The position numbers and the translations under genes were made by a program. The notes under the pieces were generated by a model, which did not search any database, was not told the DNA's origin, and was given only the letters and a program-made list of their open reading frames with translations. Below, one piece after another: positions 11,611 to 19,523 of a DNA stretch of 64,000 nucleotides (the first letter of the stretch is position 1; every line of letters begins with the position of its first letter). The stretch covers positions 930,001 through 994,000 of the forward strand of contig NZ_WPAG02000002.1 in assembly GCF_013602415.1 (NCBI RefSeq), written 5' to 3'. The stretch comes from Rhodococcus sp. B50. GTDB lineage: Bacteria; Actinomycetota; Actinomycetes; Mycobacteriales; Mycobacteriaceae.

Positions 11611-12144
11611 TCAGAGCCGGTCGGCGAGTTCCTTGCCGATCTCCTCCGGGGTGACCGTCGGCTCGAAGCGGCGCACCACCGCACCCTGCGGGTCGACGAG
11701 GAACTTGGTGAAGTTCCACTTCACCTCGTCCGTGCCGATCGCCTCCGGGCGGGTCGTGCTCACGTGCTCGAACAGGAAACCGTGCTGCGGCCCGAAATCG
11801 CCGGGGGCCTCGCTGCGCAGGTGGCGGTAGAGCGGATGCGCGTCGTCGCCGTTGACGTCGAGCTTCGCGAAGACCGGGAAGGTGACGTCGAAGTTGACGC
11901 GGCAGAACTCCTGGATCTCGCTGTCGCTGCCCGGCTCCTGACCACCGAACTGGTTGCACGGGAACGCGAGGATCTGCAGGCCACGCTCACCGAATTCGCG
12001 GTGCAACGCCTCGAGCGCCTCGTACTGCGGGGTCAGACCGCATTTGCTGGCCACGTTGACGATCAGCAGATACCGGCCGGCGAAACGGCCGAGATCCTCG
12101 CTGCCGCCGTCGGCGGTGGCCACGGTGTACTCGTGCACGGACAT
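11611..12144 (-). CDS. Glutathione peroxidase family thiol peroxidase
   Basis: A 177-aa cytosolic peroxidase with the usual family length. The peroxidatic residue is cysteine, Cys35 in ASKCGLT, where mammalian enzymes have selenocysteine. The remaining active-site residues are present: Gln65 in FPCNQFGG, and Trp143 and Asn144 in KWNFTKFL. The organism group uses mycothiol rather than glutathione, so thioredoxin- or mycothiol-dependent reduction of hydroperoxides is likelier; this is inference from family behaviour. ATG 12144 has AGGAG seven bases upstream. Single-gene unit facing the tldDE terminator. Confidence 0.93.
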   Translation of the reverse strand: MSVHEYTVATADGGSEDLGRFAGRYLLIVNVASKCGLTPQYEALEALHREFGERGLQILAFPCNQFGGQEPGSDSEIQEFCRVNFDVTFPVFAKLDVNGDDAHPLYRHLRSEAPGDFGPQHGFLFEHVSTTRPEAIGTDEVKWNFTKFLVDPQGAVVRRFEPTVTPEEIGKELADRL

Positions 12145-12260
12145 GCGCTCTCCTGAAGGTGGGATCGAACAGGCTCGGCCCCGCGGGTGAGGCCGAGATC
12201 ACCACGGACCCTACGGGATCGGGCGAACCGGAACGATCCGGACGCGCCCGGGCCGGGTTT

Positions 12261-12761
12261 TCAGTCCAGGTCGCGGACCCACCGGGCGGGGCTGCCCACA
12301 TACACCGCGTTCGGCGTGCAGTCCGCGGTCACCAGCGAGTTCGTGCCGATCATCACGCCGGCGCCGATGGTCACGCCCGGCATGATCACCACACCCGACC
12401 CGATCCACGCGCCGTCCCCGATGGTCACCGGCTCCCCCGTCAACGTGGAGGCCCGCTGGTCGGCGGTGCCCATCCGGTGGCTGCTGGTGAGCACCCGCAC
12501 GTGGTCGCCGATGAACACCCGCTCCCCGACGGTGATGTCGGCGACGGTGTCGAAATAGCAGCCGTGGTTGAGGAAACAGCCCGTGCCGAGGGTGAGCCGT
12601 CCCAGGCCCTGCACCACCACGCGGGTGTGGATCAGGCTCGGCGGCGTCGCGTCGACACCCGCGCGGCGCAACCACTTCCAGCGCCGCCGGCCGGACAGCA
12701 GCGGGTTGCTCGCGAGGGCCACCGCCACCGCCTGGGAGCGGTAGGTATGAGAGCGGGCCAC
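12261..12761 (-). CDS. Left-handed beta-helix O-acetyltransferase (MaaT/NodL-like)
   Basis: A 166-aa hexapeptide-repeat acyltransferase. Imperfect hexapeptides run through the C-terminal two thirds (LTLGTGC, ITVGERVFIGDHV, VTIGDGAWIGSGVVIMPGVTIGAG), ending in the family's AVYVGSPARWVR. The N-terminus is basic and short. Likely a trimer transferring acetyl from acetyl-CoA to a sugar or small alcohol, but the acceptor is unknown. GTG 12761 sits only 5 bp after the stop of the upstream PPOX gene, so the two are probably one transcript. The start is the least certain part, since ribosome-site sequence is weak. Confidence 0.8.
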   Translation of the reverse strand: MARSHTYRSQAVAVALASNPLLSGRRRWKWLRRAGVDATPPSLIHTRVVVQGLGRLTLGTGCFLNHGCYFDTVADITVGERVFIGDHVRVLTSSHRMGTADQRASTLTGEPVTIGDGAWIGSGVVIMPGVTIGAGVMIGTNSLVTADCTPNAVYVGSPARWVRDLD

Positions 12762-12766
12762 AGCGC

Positions 12767-13183
12767 CTACCGACCGGCGGTCTCGTCGGCGGAGTCGAGC
12801 ACACACGCCAGGCCCACGGTGCCGGTGCGGCCGCGGCGCAGCACACTGGCACCGACGATCAGCCGGCCGAGCAGCCCGTACTTGCGGGCGATCACCGACC
12901 GCGCGTGCGCCGAACCGTCGGCGTCGAGCACCTCCCCGCTGCCGGGCACCGCCGCCGACTTCGGGTTGCCGCGCGCGTCGCAGATCGCCAGGGACACCCG
13001 CGGATCGCGGCGCAGCCGCCGCACCTTGTAGGCATCGGCGACCGTCCACACCAGCAGCCGGTTCCCGTCGGGCGCCGCCCACACCGGGGTGCCCACCGCG
13101 CTGCCGTCCTTGCGGTAGGTGGTCAGCAGCACGTACTCGGCGGCGGCGAGGTCCGCGAATGTCGGGGTCGTCGAATCGGGCAT
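12767..13183 (-). CDS. PPOX-class F420/FMN-dependent oxidoreductase
   Basis: A 138-aa split beta-barrel flavoprotein of the pyridoxamine-phosphate-oxidase-like class. Motifs include LLTTYRKDGSAVGTPVW, the KVRRLRRDPRV cofactor-contact segment, and SLAICDARG. Members of this class in mycobacteria and rhodococci use F420 or FMN and reduce unknown small molecules. ATG 13183 is preferred over an upstream in-frame start because a TAGGGT -10 lies exactly 7 nt before it. It is the first gene of a two-gene unit with the acetyltransferase and is divergent from the CobG-like gene, 74 bp apart. Confidence 0.83.
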   Translation of the reverse strand: MPDSTTPTFADLAAAEYVLLTTYRKDGSAVGTPVWAAPDGNRLLVWTVADAYKVRRLRRDPRVSLAICDARGNPKSAAVPGSGEVLDADGSAHARSVIARKYGLLGRLIVGASVLRRGRTGTVGLACVLDSADETAGR

Positions 13184-13190
13184 GGATCCC

Positions 13191-13196
13191 ACCCTA
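13191..13196 (-). promoter_or_regulatory. Leaderless -10 (TAGGGT) for PPOX gene
   Basis: On the minus strand TAGGGT is followed by 7 nt and then the ATG at 13183; this spacing decides the start codon. Confidence 0.6.
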
Positions 13197-13244
13197 CAAA
13201 CCGCACGGTCCACCGGCACCGATCGTCCCGCTTCCGACGCGTTC

Positions 13245-13250
13245 TACCCT
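13245..13250 (+). promoter_or_regulatory. Leaderless -10 (TACCCT) for CobG-like gene
   Basis: TACCCT followed by 7 nt and the ATG at 13258. It is back-to-back with the PPOX promoter; the two -10 boxes are 48 bp apart. Confidence 0.55.
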
Positions 13251-13257
13251 GGCGGGC

Positions 13258-14022
13258 ATGGCCGATACCGCTGTCGACGTGCACCTGCCCGCCGGGCACC
13301 TGACCTCTGCGCAGGTGCAGTTGCTCGCCGAACTCGCCCACACCCACGGCGGCGGCGAACTGCACCTGACCGCCCACGCCCAGTTGCAGGTGCGCGGCGA
13401 TCACGCCGCCATCGCCGCAGCTCTCACCGCCGCCGGCCTGACCGTCGATGTGCCCACCCGCGCACGGCTTCTCGTCTCCCCCCTCAGCGGCCGCATCGGC
13501 GGGCACCACGACCTGCGCGAGCTCACCGCCGCGGTGGTGGCGCGTGTCGTCGAGCGGCCGGTGCCGGCCGGCACGGTGTTCGGGCTCGACGACGGCACCG
13601 GCGACATCGTCGCCCTCGCCCCCACCGTCGCGATCCTCGCCCGCCCCGACGGCCGGTTCGCGGTGATCCGCGACGGCGCCGACACCGGGGTCCGCGTCGA
13701 CCCGGTCGACGCCGCCGACGCGCTGCTCGGCCCACCGGCCGACCCCACCGGTGACCCGGAACCGGTACCGGAGGAGCCGCGGCCGCCGATCGGCTGGCTC
13801 GACCAGCCCGACGGGGCGGTCACCCTCGCGGGGGGTCTGCCCGGCGGGATCCTGCCGGCGCGCCTCGCCGAGTTCCTCGCCGCCGTCGACCGTCCGGTGA
13901 TCGTCACCCCGTGGCGGTCGGTGCTGCTGTGTGATCTGGACGAGTGGACCGCCGAGCAGGTCGTGCGGGTGCTCGCCCCCATGGGATTGGTGTTCGACGC
14001 CGACTCCCCGCACCTGCGCTGA
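13258..14022 (+). CDS. CobG-like (precorrin-3B synthase) protein lacking Fe-S cysteines
   Basis: A 254-aa protein resembling the ferredoxin-like half-domains of nitrite/sulfite reductases and CobG: DVHLPAGHLTSAQVQLLAELA, then ELHLTAHAQLQVRG, then LVSPLSGRIGG. Full CobG enzymes are about 350-450 aa and carry a four-cysteine [4Fe-4S] motif plus an N-terminal DxCPG segment. Here only one cysteine exists (LLCDLD near the C-terminus) and the N-terminal block is absent, so sirohaem/Fe-S chemistry is unlikely. No other cobalamin gene is adjacent. It may be a degenerate paralogue or have a binding role. Its own leaderless promoter and intact frame argue that it is expressed. The activity should not be assumed. 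Confidence 0.7.
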   Translation: MADTAVDVHLPAGHLTSAQVQLLAELAHTHGGGELHLTAHAQLQVRGDHAAIAAALTAAGLTVDVPTRARLLVSPLSGRIGGHHDLRELTAAVVARVVERPVPAGTVFGLDDGTGDIVALAPTVAILARPDGRFAVIRDGADTGVRVDPVDAADALLGPPADPTGDPEPVPEEPRPPIGWLDQPDGAVTLAGGLPGGILPARLAEFLAAVDRPVIVTPWRSVLLCDLDEWTAEQVVRVLAPMGLVFDADSPHLR

Positions 14023-14095
14023 CCAGCCCCGCACAGCAGACTTCGCGAACCGGACCGGTGCCGCAGAACCCCCGCGCGGCCGCCGCATCCCCGCC

Positions 14096-14101
14096 TACCG
14101 T
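14096..14101 (+). promoter_or_regulatory. Leaderless -10 (TACCGT) for flavoprotein gene
   Basis: TACCGT followed by 6 nt and the ATG at 14108. The hexamer spacing supports this start over the longer open frame that runs upstream. Confidence 0.6.
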
Positions 14102-14107
14102 GGATCC

Positions 14108-15571
14108 ATGACCGGTGCGACGGGGGAAACCGACACCTACGACGTGATCGTGCTCGGCGCCGGCCCGGCCGGGGAGAACGCCGCCCAGTACGCCATCGCC
14201 GGCAGCGACCGCACCGCGCTGCTCGTCGAACACGAACTCGTCGGCGGCGAATGCTCCTACTGGGCGTGCATGCCGAGCAAGGCGCTGCTGCGCCCCACCC
14301 AGGTGCTCGCCACCGCCCGCAACATGCCCGGTGTCTCCGACAAGATCAGTGCCCACGGCGTCGAGGTGCCCGCCGTGCTGGCCCGCCGCGACGGCTTCAC
14401 CCACAATCGCGACGACAGCTCCCAGGTGGACTGGGCCGAGGGTGCAGGCATCGACGTCGTGCGCGGCCGCGGCTGCCTGACCGGCGAACGCACCGTCACC
14501 GTCACCGGCAGCGACGGGCAGCGACGCCTGCAGGCCCGGCACGCCGTCGTCCTGGCCACCGGCACCGTCCCGTCGATCCCGGACCTGCCCGGGCTGCGCG
14601 ACGCCCGGCCGTGGACCTCCCGCGACGCGACGAACCTGCTCGAGGTCCCCCACCGGGTGCTGGTCGTCGGCGGCGGTGTCGTCGCCTGCGAAACCGCCAC
14701 CTGGCTGCGGCAACTCGGCGTCGAGGAACTCACCCTCGCGGTGCGCGGCGACCGGCTGCTGCCGCGCGTGGAGCCGTTCGCCGCCGAACGGGTCTCCGCG
14801 CGCATGGCCCACAAGGGCCTGGATGTGCGCTACCGCACCGAGATCCGGTCGGTGCAGCGCCCCGATGTGCAGGACACCGGCGTCGGCCGCATCCACGGCG
14901 GTCCCGCCACCGTCGCACTGTCCGACGGCAGCACCCTCGAGGTCGACGAGATCGTCGTCGCCGCCGGCCGACACCCCACGCTCGACGGGCTCGGTCTCGA
15001 CAGTGTGGGCCTGTCCGACGGGAAGGTGACGGTCGCCGACGATCTCACCGTCGACGGGGTGGACGGGCGGTGGCTCTATGCGGTCGGGGACATCGCCGGT
15101 CGCGCCGCCCTGACCCACATGGGCAAATACCAGGCGCGGGTGTGCGGGGACGTCATCGCCGCCCGCGCCGAGAACCGCCCCACCGACGGGCCACGATTCC
15201 GTGCGAGCGCCGACCACGGGCAGGTCCCGCAGGTGATCTTCACCGTCCCGGAGATCGCCGCGGTCGGCCGCACCGTCGACCAGGCCCGCGCCGACGGACT
15301 CGACGTCGAGGTCCTCGAGGCCGACATCGACGTCGCCGGTGCCTCGCTCGCCCGCGACGACTACGCCGGGCACGCCGCGCTCGTCGTCGACCGGGCCGGC
15401 GACACCCTCGTCGGCGCGACCTTCGTCGGCCACGAGGTCGCCGAACTCGTCCACGCCGCCACCATCGCCCTCGTGGGGAAGGTGCCGCTGGACACCCTGT
15501 GGCATGCCGTGCCGTCCTATCCCACCATCAGCGAGATCTGGTTGCGGCTGCTCGAATCCCGCCGCGGCTGA
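14108..15571 (+). CDS. Class I pyridine nucleotide-disulfide oxidoreductase (FAD/NAD(P))
   Basis: A 487-aa flavoprotein of the lipoamide dehydrogenase/mercuric reductase fold: FAD-binding GAGPAG near residue 18, redox pair Cys49-Cys54 in GGECSYWACMPSK, NAD(P)-binding VVGGGVVACE, the second FAD motif YAVGDIAG, and a C-terminal dimerisation domain. The end reads HAVPSYPTISE where lipoamide dehydrogenase has HAHPTLSE, so the catalytic histidine is missing; a dithiol substrate would have to be handled differently. The family also includes NAD(P)H:quinone reductase-like enzymes (LpdA of mycobacteria lacks the full dithiol machinery). The partner is unknown. It starts 85 bp after the CobG-like stop with its own -10. 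Confidence 0.85.
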   Translation: MTGATGETDTYDVIVLGAGPAGENAAQYAIAGSDRTALLVEHELVGGECSYWACMPSKALLRPTQVLATARNMPGVSDKISAHGVEVPAVLARRDGFTHNRDDSSQVDWAEGAGIDVVRGRGCLTGERTVTVTGSDGQRRLQARHAVVLATGTVPSIPDLPGLRDARPWTSRDATNLLEVPHRVLVVGGGVVACETATWLRQLGVEELTLAVRGDRLLPRVEPFAAERVSARMAHKGLDVRYRTEIRSVQRPDVQDTGVGRIHGGPATVALSDGSTLEVDEIVVAAGRHPTLDGLGLDSVGLSDGKVTVADDLTVDGVDGRWLYAVGDIAGRAALTHMGKYQARVCGDVIAARAENRPTDGPRFRASADHGQVPQVIFTVPEIAAVGRTVDQARADGLDVEVLEADIDVAGASLARDDYAGHAALVVDRAGDTLVGATFVGHEVAELVHAATIALVGKVPLDTLWHAVPSYPTISEIWLRLLESRRG

Positions 15572-15578
15572 GCACCTT

Positions 15579-15629
15579 CCGGGTGTGCAGTTCGCGTCGC
15601 GACACCCGGGGCGGTGCCGGAAACTGCAC
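15579..15629. terminator. Nested alternative hairpins between flavoprotein and SDR genes
   Basis: Two overlapping inverted repeats lie in the convergent 66-bp gap: CCGGGTGT (15579-15586) with ACACCCGG (15602-15609), and GTGCAGTT (15585-15592) with AACTGCAC (15622-15629). They share bases 15585-15586, so they are mutually exclusive. Probable bidirectional termination region. Confidence 0.45.
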
Positions 15630-15637
15630 GCCGGCGG

Positions 15638-16384
15638 TCAGCGCGGCAGCCGCCGCCAGAGCGCGCGCGGCACCAGCCGCATCCCGAAGAACACCGGCCG
15701 CAGCACCGCCGGCACCCACACCTGTCCGCGCCCGCGGTGCAGCGCCCGCACCGTCGCGTCGGCGACCTGCGGCGGGGTGCTCGACAGCGGCGCCGGGCTC
15801 ATCCCCTCCGTCATCCGCCCGATCACGAAACCGGGGCGCACCAGCAGCAGCGAGATTCCGCTGCCGTGCAGGGCATCCGCCAGGCCGGACGCAAAACCGT
15901 CGAGGCCGGCCTTTGCGGAGCCGTAGACATAGTTGGCGCGGCGCACCCGCCACCCGGCGACGGAGGAGAACACCACCAGCCGGCCCGAGCCTTGTGCGCG
16001 CAGCCGCTGCGCCAGGTCGGTGAGCAACGCGACCTGCGCCAGGTAGTCGGTGTGCACGATCGACACCGCATGGGCCACATCGGTTTCCGCGCGGGCCTGG
16101 TCGCCGAGGATCCCGAAGGCCAGGACCGCCACGTCGATCGGCCCGAAGGCGGCGATGCGGTCGAGCACCGCCGGGTGGGTGTCGAGGGAGTCGGCGTCGA
16201 ACTCCACCGCGTGCACCGCGGTCGCGCCCGCCGCCCGCACCACGGTGCACTCGTCGACCAGGTCGTCGGCGCGACGCGCGGCCAGGATCACGGTGCGGCC
16301 CGGGGCGAGCCGGGTGGCGACCTCGACGCCGATCTCGCTGCGACCCCCGAAGATGACGACGGTTCCCTGCGCGGTGTGGTTCAT
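15638..16384 (-). CDS. DprE2-like SDR (decaprenylphosphoryl-2-keto-pentose reductase family)
   Basis: A 248-aa short-chain dehydrogenase. It closely follows DprE2 landmarks: FGGRSEIG near residue 12, DVAVLAFGILGD, FSSVAGWRVRRANYVYGSAKAG with the Tyr-x3-Lys pair near 150, and VWVPAVLRPVFFGMRLVPRALWRRLP at the end in short form. DprE2 works with DprE1 to epimerise decaprenylphosphoryl-ribose to arabinose for cell-wall arabinan. No dprE1 is adjacent here, so this is either the housekeeping enzyme away from its partner or a paralogue. ATG 16384 was chosen because it directly precedes the Rossmann strand. Confidence 0.75.
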   Translation of the reverse strand: MNHTAQGTVVIFGGRSEIGVEVATRLAPGRTVILAARRADDLVDECTVVRAAGATAVHAVEFDADSLDTHPAVLDRIAAFGPIDVAVLAFGILGDQARAETDVAHAVSIVHTDYLAQVALLTDLAQRLRAQGSGRLVVFSSVAGWRVRRANYVYGSAKAGLDGFASGLADALHGSGISLLLVRPGFVIGRMTEGMSPAPLSSTPPQVADATVRALHRGRGQVWVPAVLRPVFFGMRLVPRALWRRLPR

Positions 16385-16428
16385 GCGGCCAGTGTCCCGG
16401 GTCGCTTGCCGGGAGGCAGTGTCGGGTC

Positions 16429-17559
16429 TCAGCCCGGCAGCACCGTCAGCCCGTGCGGGCGCAGGTTCATCGACTCGCAGCCGTCCTCGGTGACGACGAC
16501 GATGTCCTCGATCCGCGCACCCCAGTCGCCGCGGAAGTAGATGCCCGGTTCGATGCTGAACGCCATGCCGGGCTGCAGGATGTCGTCGTTGCCGGAGACG
16601 ATGTACGGCTCCTCGTGCACCGACAGCCCGATGCCGTGCCCGGTGCGATGCACGAACGCCTCCCCGTAGCCGGCGGCGGCGAGCAGGTTGCGGGCGGCGG
16701 CGTCGACGTCCTCGGCGCGCACCCCGGGACGCACCGCGTCCACCGCCGTCTGCTGCGCCTTCTCGAGCACCGCGATCTTCGTCGCGATCTCCGGGTTCGG
16801 TTCGCCGATGCTGTAGGTGCGGGTCGAATCCGAGTAGTAGCCCGGTTCGACGGGACCGCCGATGTCGATGACGACGATGTCGCCGGATTCGATGACCCGG
16901 TCGGACACCTCGTGGTGCGGGTCGGCGCCGTGCGGGCCGGAACCGACGATGACGAACGCCGCCGCGGTGTGCCCCTCGTCGAGGATCGCCGCGGTGATGT
17001 CCGCGGCCACCTCGGCTTCGGTGCGCCCGGCCCGCAGCCATTCACCCATGCGGGCGTGTACCCGGTCGATGGCGGCACCGGCGCGACGCAACGCCTCGAC
17101 CTCGTCGGCGTCCTTGACCATCCGCAGCTGCCGGATCACCGACGTCGCGAGCGCCGGGGCGGCACCGAACCGGGCGGTCAGCGGCACCAGATGCAGCGCC
17201 GGCATCGCCTCGGCCACCGCGAACGCCCCCGCAGTCGGCGCGAGTTCGCGCACGAGGGCGTAGGGGTCCTGACCGTCCACCCAGTCGCGCACCGGCAGAT
17301 CCAGTTCACCGATGGCGGAGTCGTCGAGCGACGCCAGTTCCAGCCGGGGGACCACCACGGTGGCGCCGGAGCCGTCGGTGGGGAGCACCAGACAGGTCAG
17401 GCGTTCGAACGACTCGGCGCGCGACCCGGTCAGATACCGCAGGTCCGGTCCGGGGGTGATGAGCAGCGCGTCGAAACCGGCGGCGGCACCGAGTTCGGCG
17501 GCGCGGGCCAGGCGGGCCGCGTAACGGTCGGCGGGGAATCGGGTGGCGGCAGGGGTCAT
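16429..17559 (-). CDS. Xaa-Pro dipeptidase/aminopeptidase (M24B)
   Basis: A 376-aa metallopeptidase with an N-terminal creatinase-like domain and a C-terminal pita-bread domain. The five metal ligands are recognisable: Asp in VIDIGG, Asp in SDSTRTY, His in TGHGIGLSVHE, Glu in IEPGIY and Glu in RIEDIVVV. It removes N-terminal residues before proline or cleaves X-Pro dipeptides. Orthologue by position and sequence of M. tuberculosis pepE (Rv2089c), with the 5'-3' exonuclease gene divergent as in Rv2090. ATG 17559 has a TAGGCT -10 at 7 nt. Confidence 0.93.
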   Translation of the reverse strand: MTPAATRFPADRYAARLARAAELGAAAGFDALLITPGPDLRYLTGSRAESFERLTCLVLPTDGSGATVVVPRLELASLDDSAIGELDLPVRDWVDGQDPYALVRELAPTAGAFAVAEAMPALHLVPLTARFGAAPALATSVIRQLRMVKDADEVEALRRAGAAIDRVHARMGEWLRAGRTEAEVAADITAAILDEGHTAAAFVIVGSGPHGADPHHEVSDRVIESGDIVVIDIGGPVEPGYYSDSTRTYSIGEPNPEIATKIAVLEKAQQTAVDAVRPGVRAEDVDAAARNLLAAAGYGEAFVHRTGHGIGLSVHEEPYIVSGNDDILQPGMAFSIEPGIYFRGDWGARIEDIVVVTEDGCESMNLRPHGLTVLPG

Positions 17560-17566
17560 GCATCCG

Positions 17567-17572
17567 AGCCTA
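17567..17572 (-). promoter_or_regulatory. Leaderless -10 (TAGGCT) for Xaa-Pro peptidase
   Basis: Minus-strand TAGGCT, 7 nt, then ATG 17559. Confidence 0.6.
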
Positions 17573-17603
17573 GTGGCCGCGGCCGGATGGCAGGATGTGG
17601 TCC

Positions 17604-18572
17604 GTGACCGCACCGGAGAACCCCACGCCCGCACCGGACCCCACGTTGATGCTGCTCGACGGCGCGAGCCTGTGGTTCCGCGCCTTCCATGCCATCCCGG
17701 AGAAGGTCACCGCCCCCGACGGCAGCCCGGTCAACGCGGTGCGCGGGTTCGTGGACATGGTGGCCGCGCTGATCCGCGCCCACCACCCCACCCGGCTGGT
17801 GGTGTGCCTGGACCTGGACTGGCGCCCCGCCTTCCGCGTCGCGGCGATCCCCGGCTACAAGGCGCACCGGGTCGCCGCCGGTTCCGACGGCACCGTCGAG
17901 GAGGTCCCGCCCGCGCTGCTGCCGCAGGTGCCGGTGATCCTCGAGGTGCTCGCCGCCGCCGGCATCGCCACCGGCGGCGCGGCCGGTTTCGAGGCCGACG
18001 ACGTGCTCGGCACCCTCGCCGCCCAGGAGAGAACCGACCGGGTGATCGTGGTCAGCGGCGACCGCGACCTGCTGCAGGTGGTCACCGACAGCCCGGTGCC
18101 GGTGCGGGTGCTCTACGCCGGTCGCGGCCTGGCCAAGGCGGAGCTGTTCGATCCGGCGCTGGTCGCCGACCGCTACGGGGTGCCGGCCGCGCGGGCGGGC
18201 GCGGCCTACGCCGAACTCGCGGCGCTGCGCGGGGATCCCTCGGACGGGTTGCCCGGCGTCAAGGGGGTCGGCGAGAAGACCGCCGCGGCGCTGCTGCAGC
18301 AGTACGGCTCCCTCGACGCGGTGCGCGCCGCAGCGCTCGACGAGTCGTCGTCGCTGGCGAAGGGCATGCGGGTGAAACTCGCCGCCGCGGCGGACTATCT
18401 GGATGCGGCGATGCCGGTGGTACGGGTCGCCACCGACGCGGACGTGGTCCTGTCCCGCCCCGACGTGCTGCCGACCGCACCGGCCGACCCCGGGCAGCTC
18501 ACGGCGCTGGCGCAGCGGTGGGGTCTGGAACGGCCGGTGTCCGCGCTGGTCGCGGCCCTGGCCGACCGCTGA
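17604..18572 (+). CDS. 5'-3' exonuclease, Pol I N-domain-like flap nuclease
   Basis: A 322-aa stand-alone FEN/PIN-fold nuclease like the N-terminal domain of DNA polymerase I. It has [19 protein letters not shown]/Lys-containing [19 protein letters not shown] and [11 protein letters not shown] (metal-binding acids), and the helix-three-turn [21 protein letters not shown]. It removes 5' flaps or RNA primers in repair and Okazaki maturation, alongside full-length Pol I. GTG 17604 (then MTAPENP) is preferred; an upstream in-frame ATG at 17595 would add three residues. It is an orthologue of Rv2090 and convergent with the DUF4333 gene. Confidence 0.9.
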   Translation: MTAPENPTPAPDPTLMLLDGASLWFRAFHAIPEKVTAPDGSPVNAVRGFVDMVAALIRAHHPTRLVVCLDLDWRPAFRVAAIPGYKAHRVAAGSDGTVEEVPPALLPQVPVILEVLAAAGIATGGAAGFEADDVLGTLAAQERTDRVIVVSGDRDLLQVVTDSPVPVRVLYAGRGLAKAELFDPALVADRYGVPAARAGAAYAELAALRGDPSDGLPGVKGVGEKTAAALLQQYGSLDAVRAAALDESSSLAKGMRVKLAAAADYLDAAMPVVRVATDADVVLSRPDVLPTAPADPGQLTALAQRWGLERPVSALVAALADR

Positions 18573-18586
18573 CCCGGCTCGGTCAG
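18569..18586. terminator. Small hairpin across convergent stops
   Basis: CTGACC-(6 nt)-GGTCAG contains the exonuclease TGA and the stop of the opposite DUF4333 gene. The stem is only 6 bp, so this is a weak call. Confidence 0.35.
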
Positions 18587-19440
18587 TTGGGGCGGCCCAC
18601 CTCGTAGGTGCCGTTGTCGTCGGTGACGGTGACGGTCACCTCCCGGAACTGGCCGTCCACGGTGACCGCGCAGGTGAAGCTGTGCCCGACCTCGACCTTC
18701 TGGTCGCCGGGGCACTGCACATCACCGACCTGACCGGCCCCGTACGACTCGGTGAGCACCTTCGCGATGCCGGCCTGGGTGGATTCGGTGTCGAGGACCT
18801 TGCCGCCGAACATGGTGGCGGCGAGGATCCCGACGACGGCGAGCAGCACGACGAGGCCGACGCCGCCGAGGATCCACGGCAGCTTCGACTTCCCGTTCTG
18901 CGGGGGTGTGCCGCCGGGCTGCTGCCAGGCGTTCGCCGGCGCACCCCAGGGCTGCGCACCGGCGGGCTGCGGCCCACCCCAACCGGGTGCGGGCCGGCCC
19001 GGTCGGCCGGGCGCTCCCCACGGTTGTGCTCCCGGCTGCTGACCCCAGCCCGGCACCTGTTGCCCCGGCGGCTGCTGACCCCAGCCGGGGGCGGGTTGCT
19101 GCGGGGCCGGACCCCATCCCTGCTGCGGCGCCCCGGACGGCGCACCCCACGGGTTCTGCTGCCCGGGATTCGGTTGCCCCCCGCCGGCGGGCGGCGCCCA
19201 CCCGGGCTGCGGCGCAGTCCCGCCCGCACCGCCCGAGCCGGCGTCGGGTTGCCACGGCGACTGCCCGGAGGGCGACCGGCCCCATCCGGTGCCGCTGCCC
19301 TGCCCCCACTGTTGCTGTTCGCCTGCGGGGGGCGCCCACGGCGATCCGGGCTGCTCACCCGTCGGGTTCGGCGCCCACGGATCCGGCGATTCCGGTGGCC
19401 TCTGCCCCGGCGAGTCCTGCGGTTCGTTCGGCCCGGTCAT
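18583..19440 (-). CDS. DUF4333 membrane protein with Pro/Gly/Gln/Trp-rich N-terminal region
   Basis: A 285-aa protein with three parts. Residues 1 to about 180 are low-complexity and disordered, dominated by P, G, Q, W and A with recurring GWGQQP / QPWGAP units. One membrane helix follows (WILGGVGLVVLLAVVGILAA). A C-terminal extracytoplasmic DUF4333 domain has two cysteines (QCPGDQ and FTCAV), likely disulfide-bonded. ATG 19440 has GGAG six bases upstream. Its position next to helY matches Rv2091c of M. tuberculosis, a membrane protein of unknown function. Cytoplasmic proline-rich tails of this kind often bind partner proteins or condense; that is inference only. Confidence 0.85.
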   Translation of the reverse strand: MTGPNEPQDSPGQRPPESPDPWAPNPTGEQPGSPWAPPAGEQQQWGQGSGTGWGRSPSGQSPWQPDAGSGGAGGTAPQPGWAPPAGGGQPNPGQQNPWGAPSGAPQQGWGPAPQQPAPGWGQQPPGQQVPGWGQQPGAQPWGAPGRPGRPAPGWGGPQPAGAQPWGAPANAWQQPGGTPPQNGKSKLPWILGGVGLVVLLAVVGILAATMFGGKVLDTESTQAGIAKVLTESYGAGQVGDVQCPGDQKVEVGHSFTCAVTVDGQFREVTVTVTDDNGTYEVGRPN

Positions 19441-19523
19441 CGTCGTCTCCACTCACCCTTCCCGTTGTGTGCCCATACGGTAGCGTCCACCCGCCGCAGG
19501 AGCATCCACGCCCACCGGGCGAT

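Noticed and set aside
11611..12144. Selenocysteine in the glutathione peroxidase
   Set aside because: The active-site codon is cysteine; there is no in-frame TGA or SECIS-like element.
13159..13257. Upstream N-terminal part of a full CobG before 13258
   Set aside because: The open frame upstream has no CobG landmarks or Cys-Pro motif, and a -10 lies exactly 7 nt before ATG 13258, so the short form is the real product.
17591..17596. CAGGAT as a leaderless -10 for the 5'-3' exonuclease gene
   Set aside because: Spacing to GTG 17604 fits (7 nt), but the first base of the TANNNT hexamer is wrong, so it was not counted.
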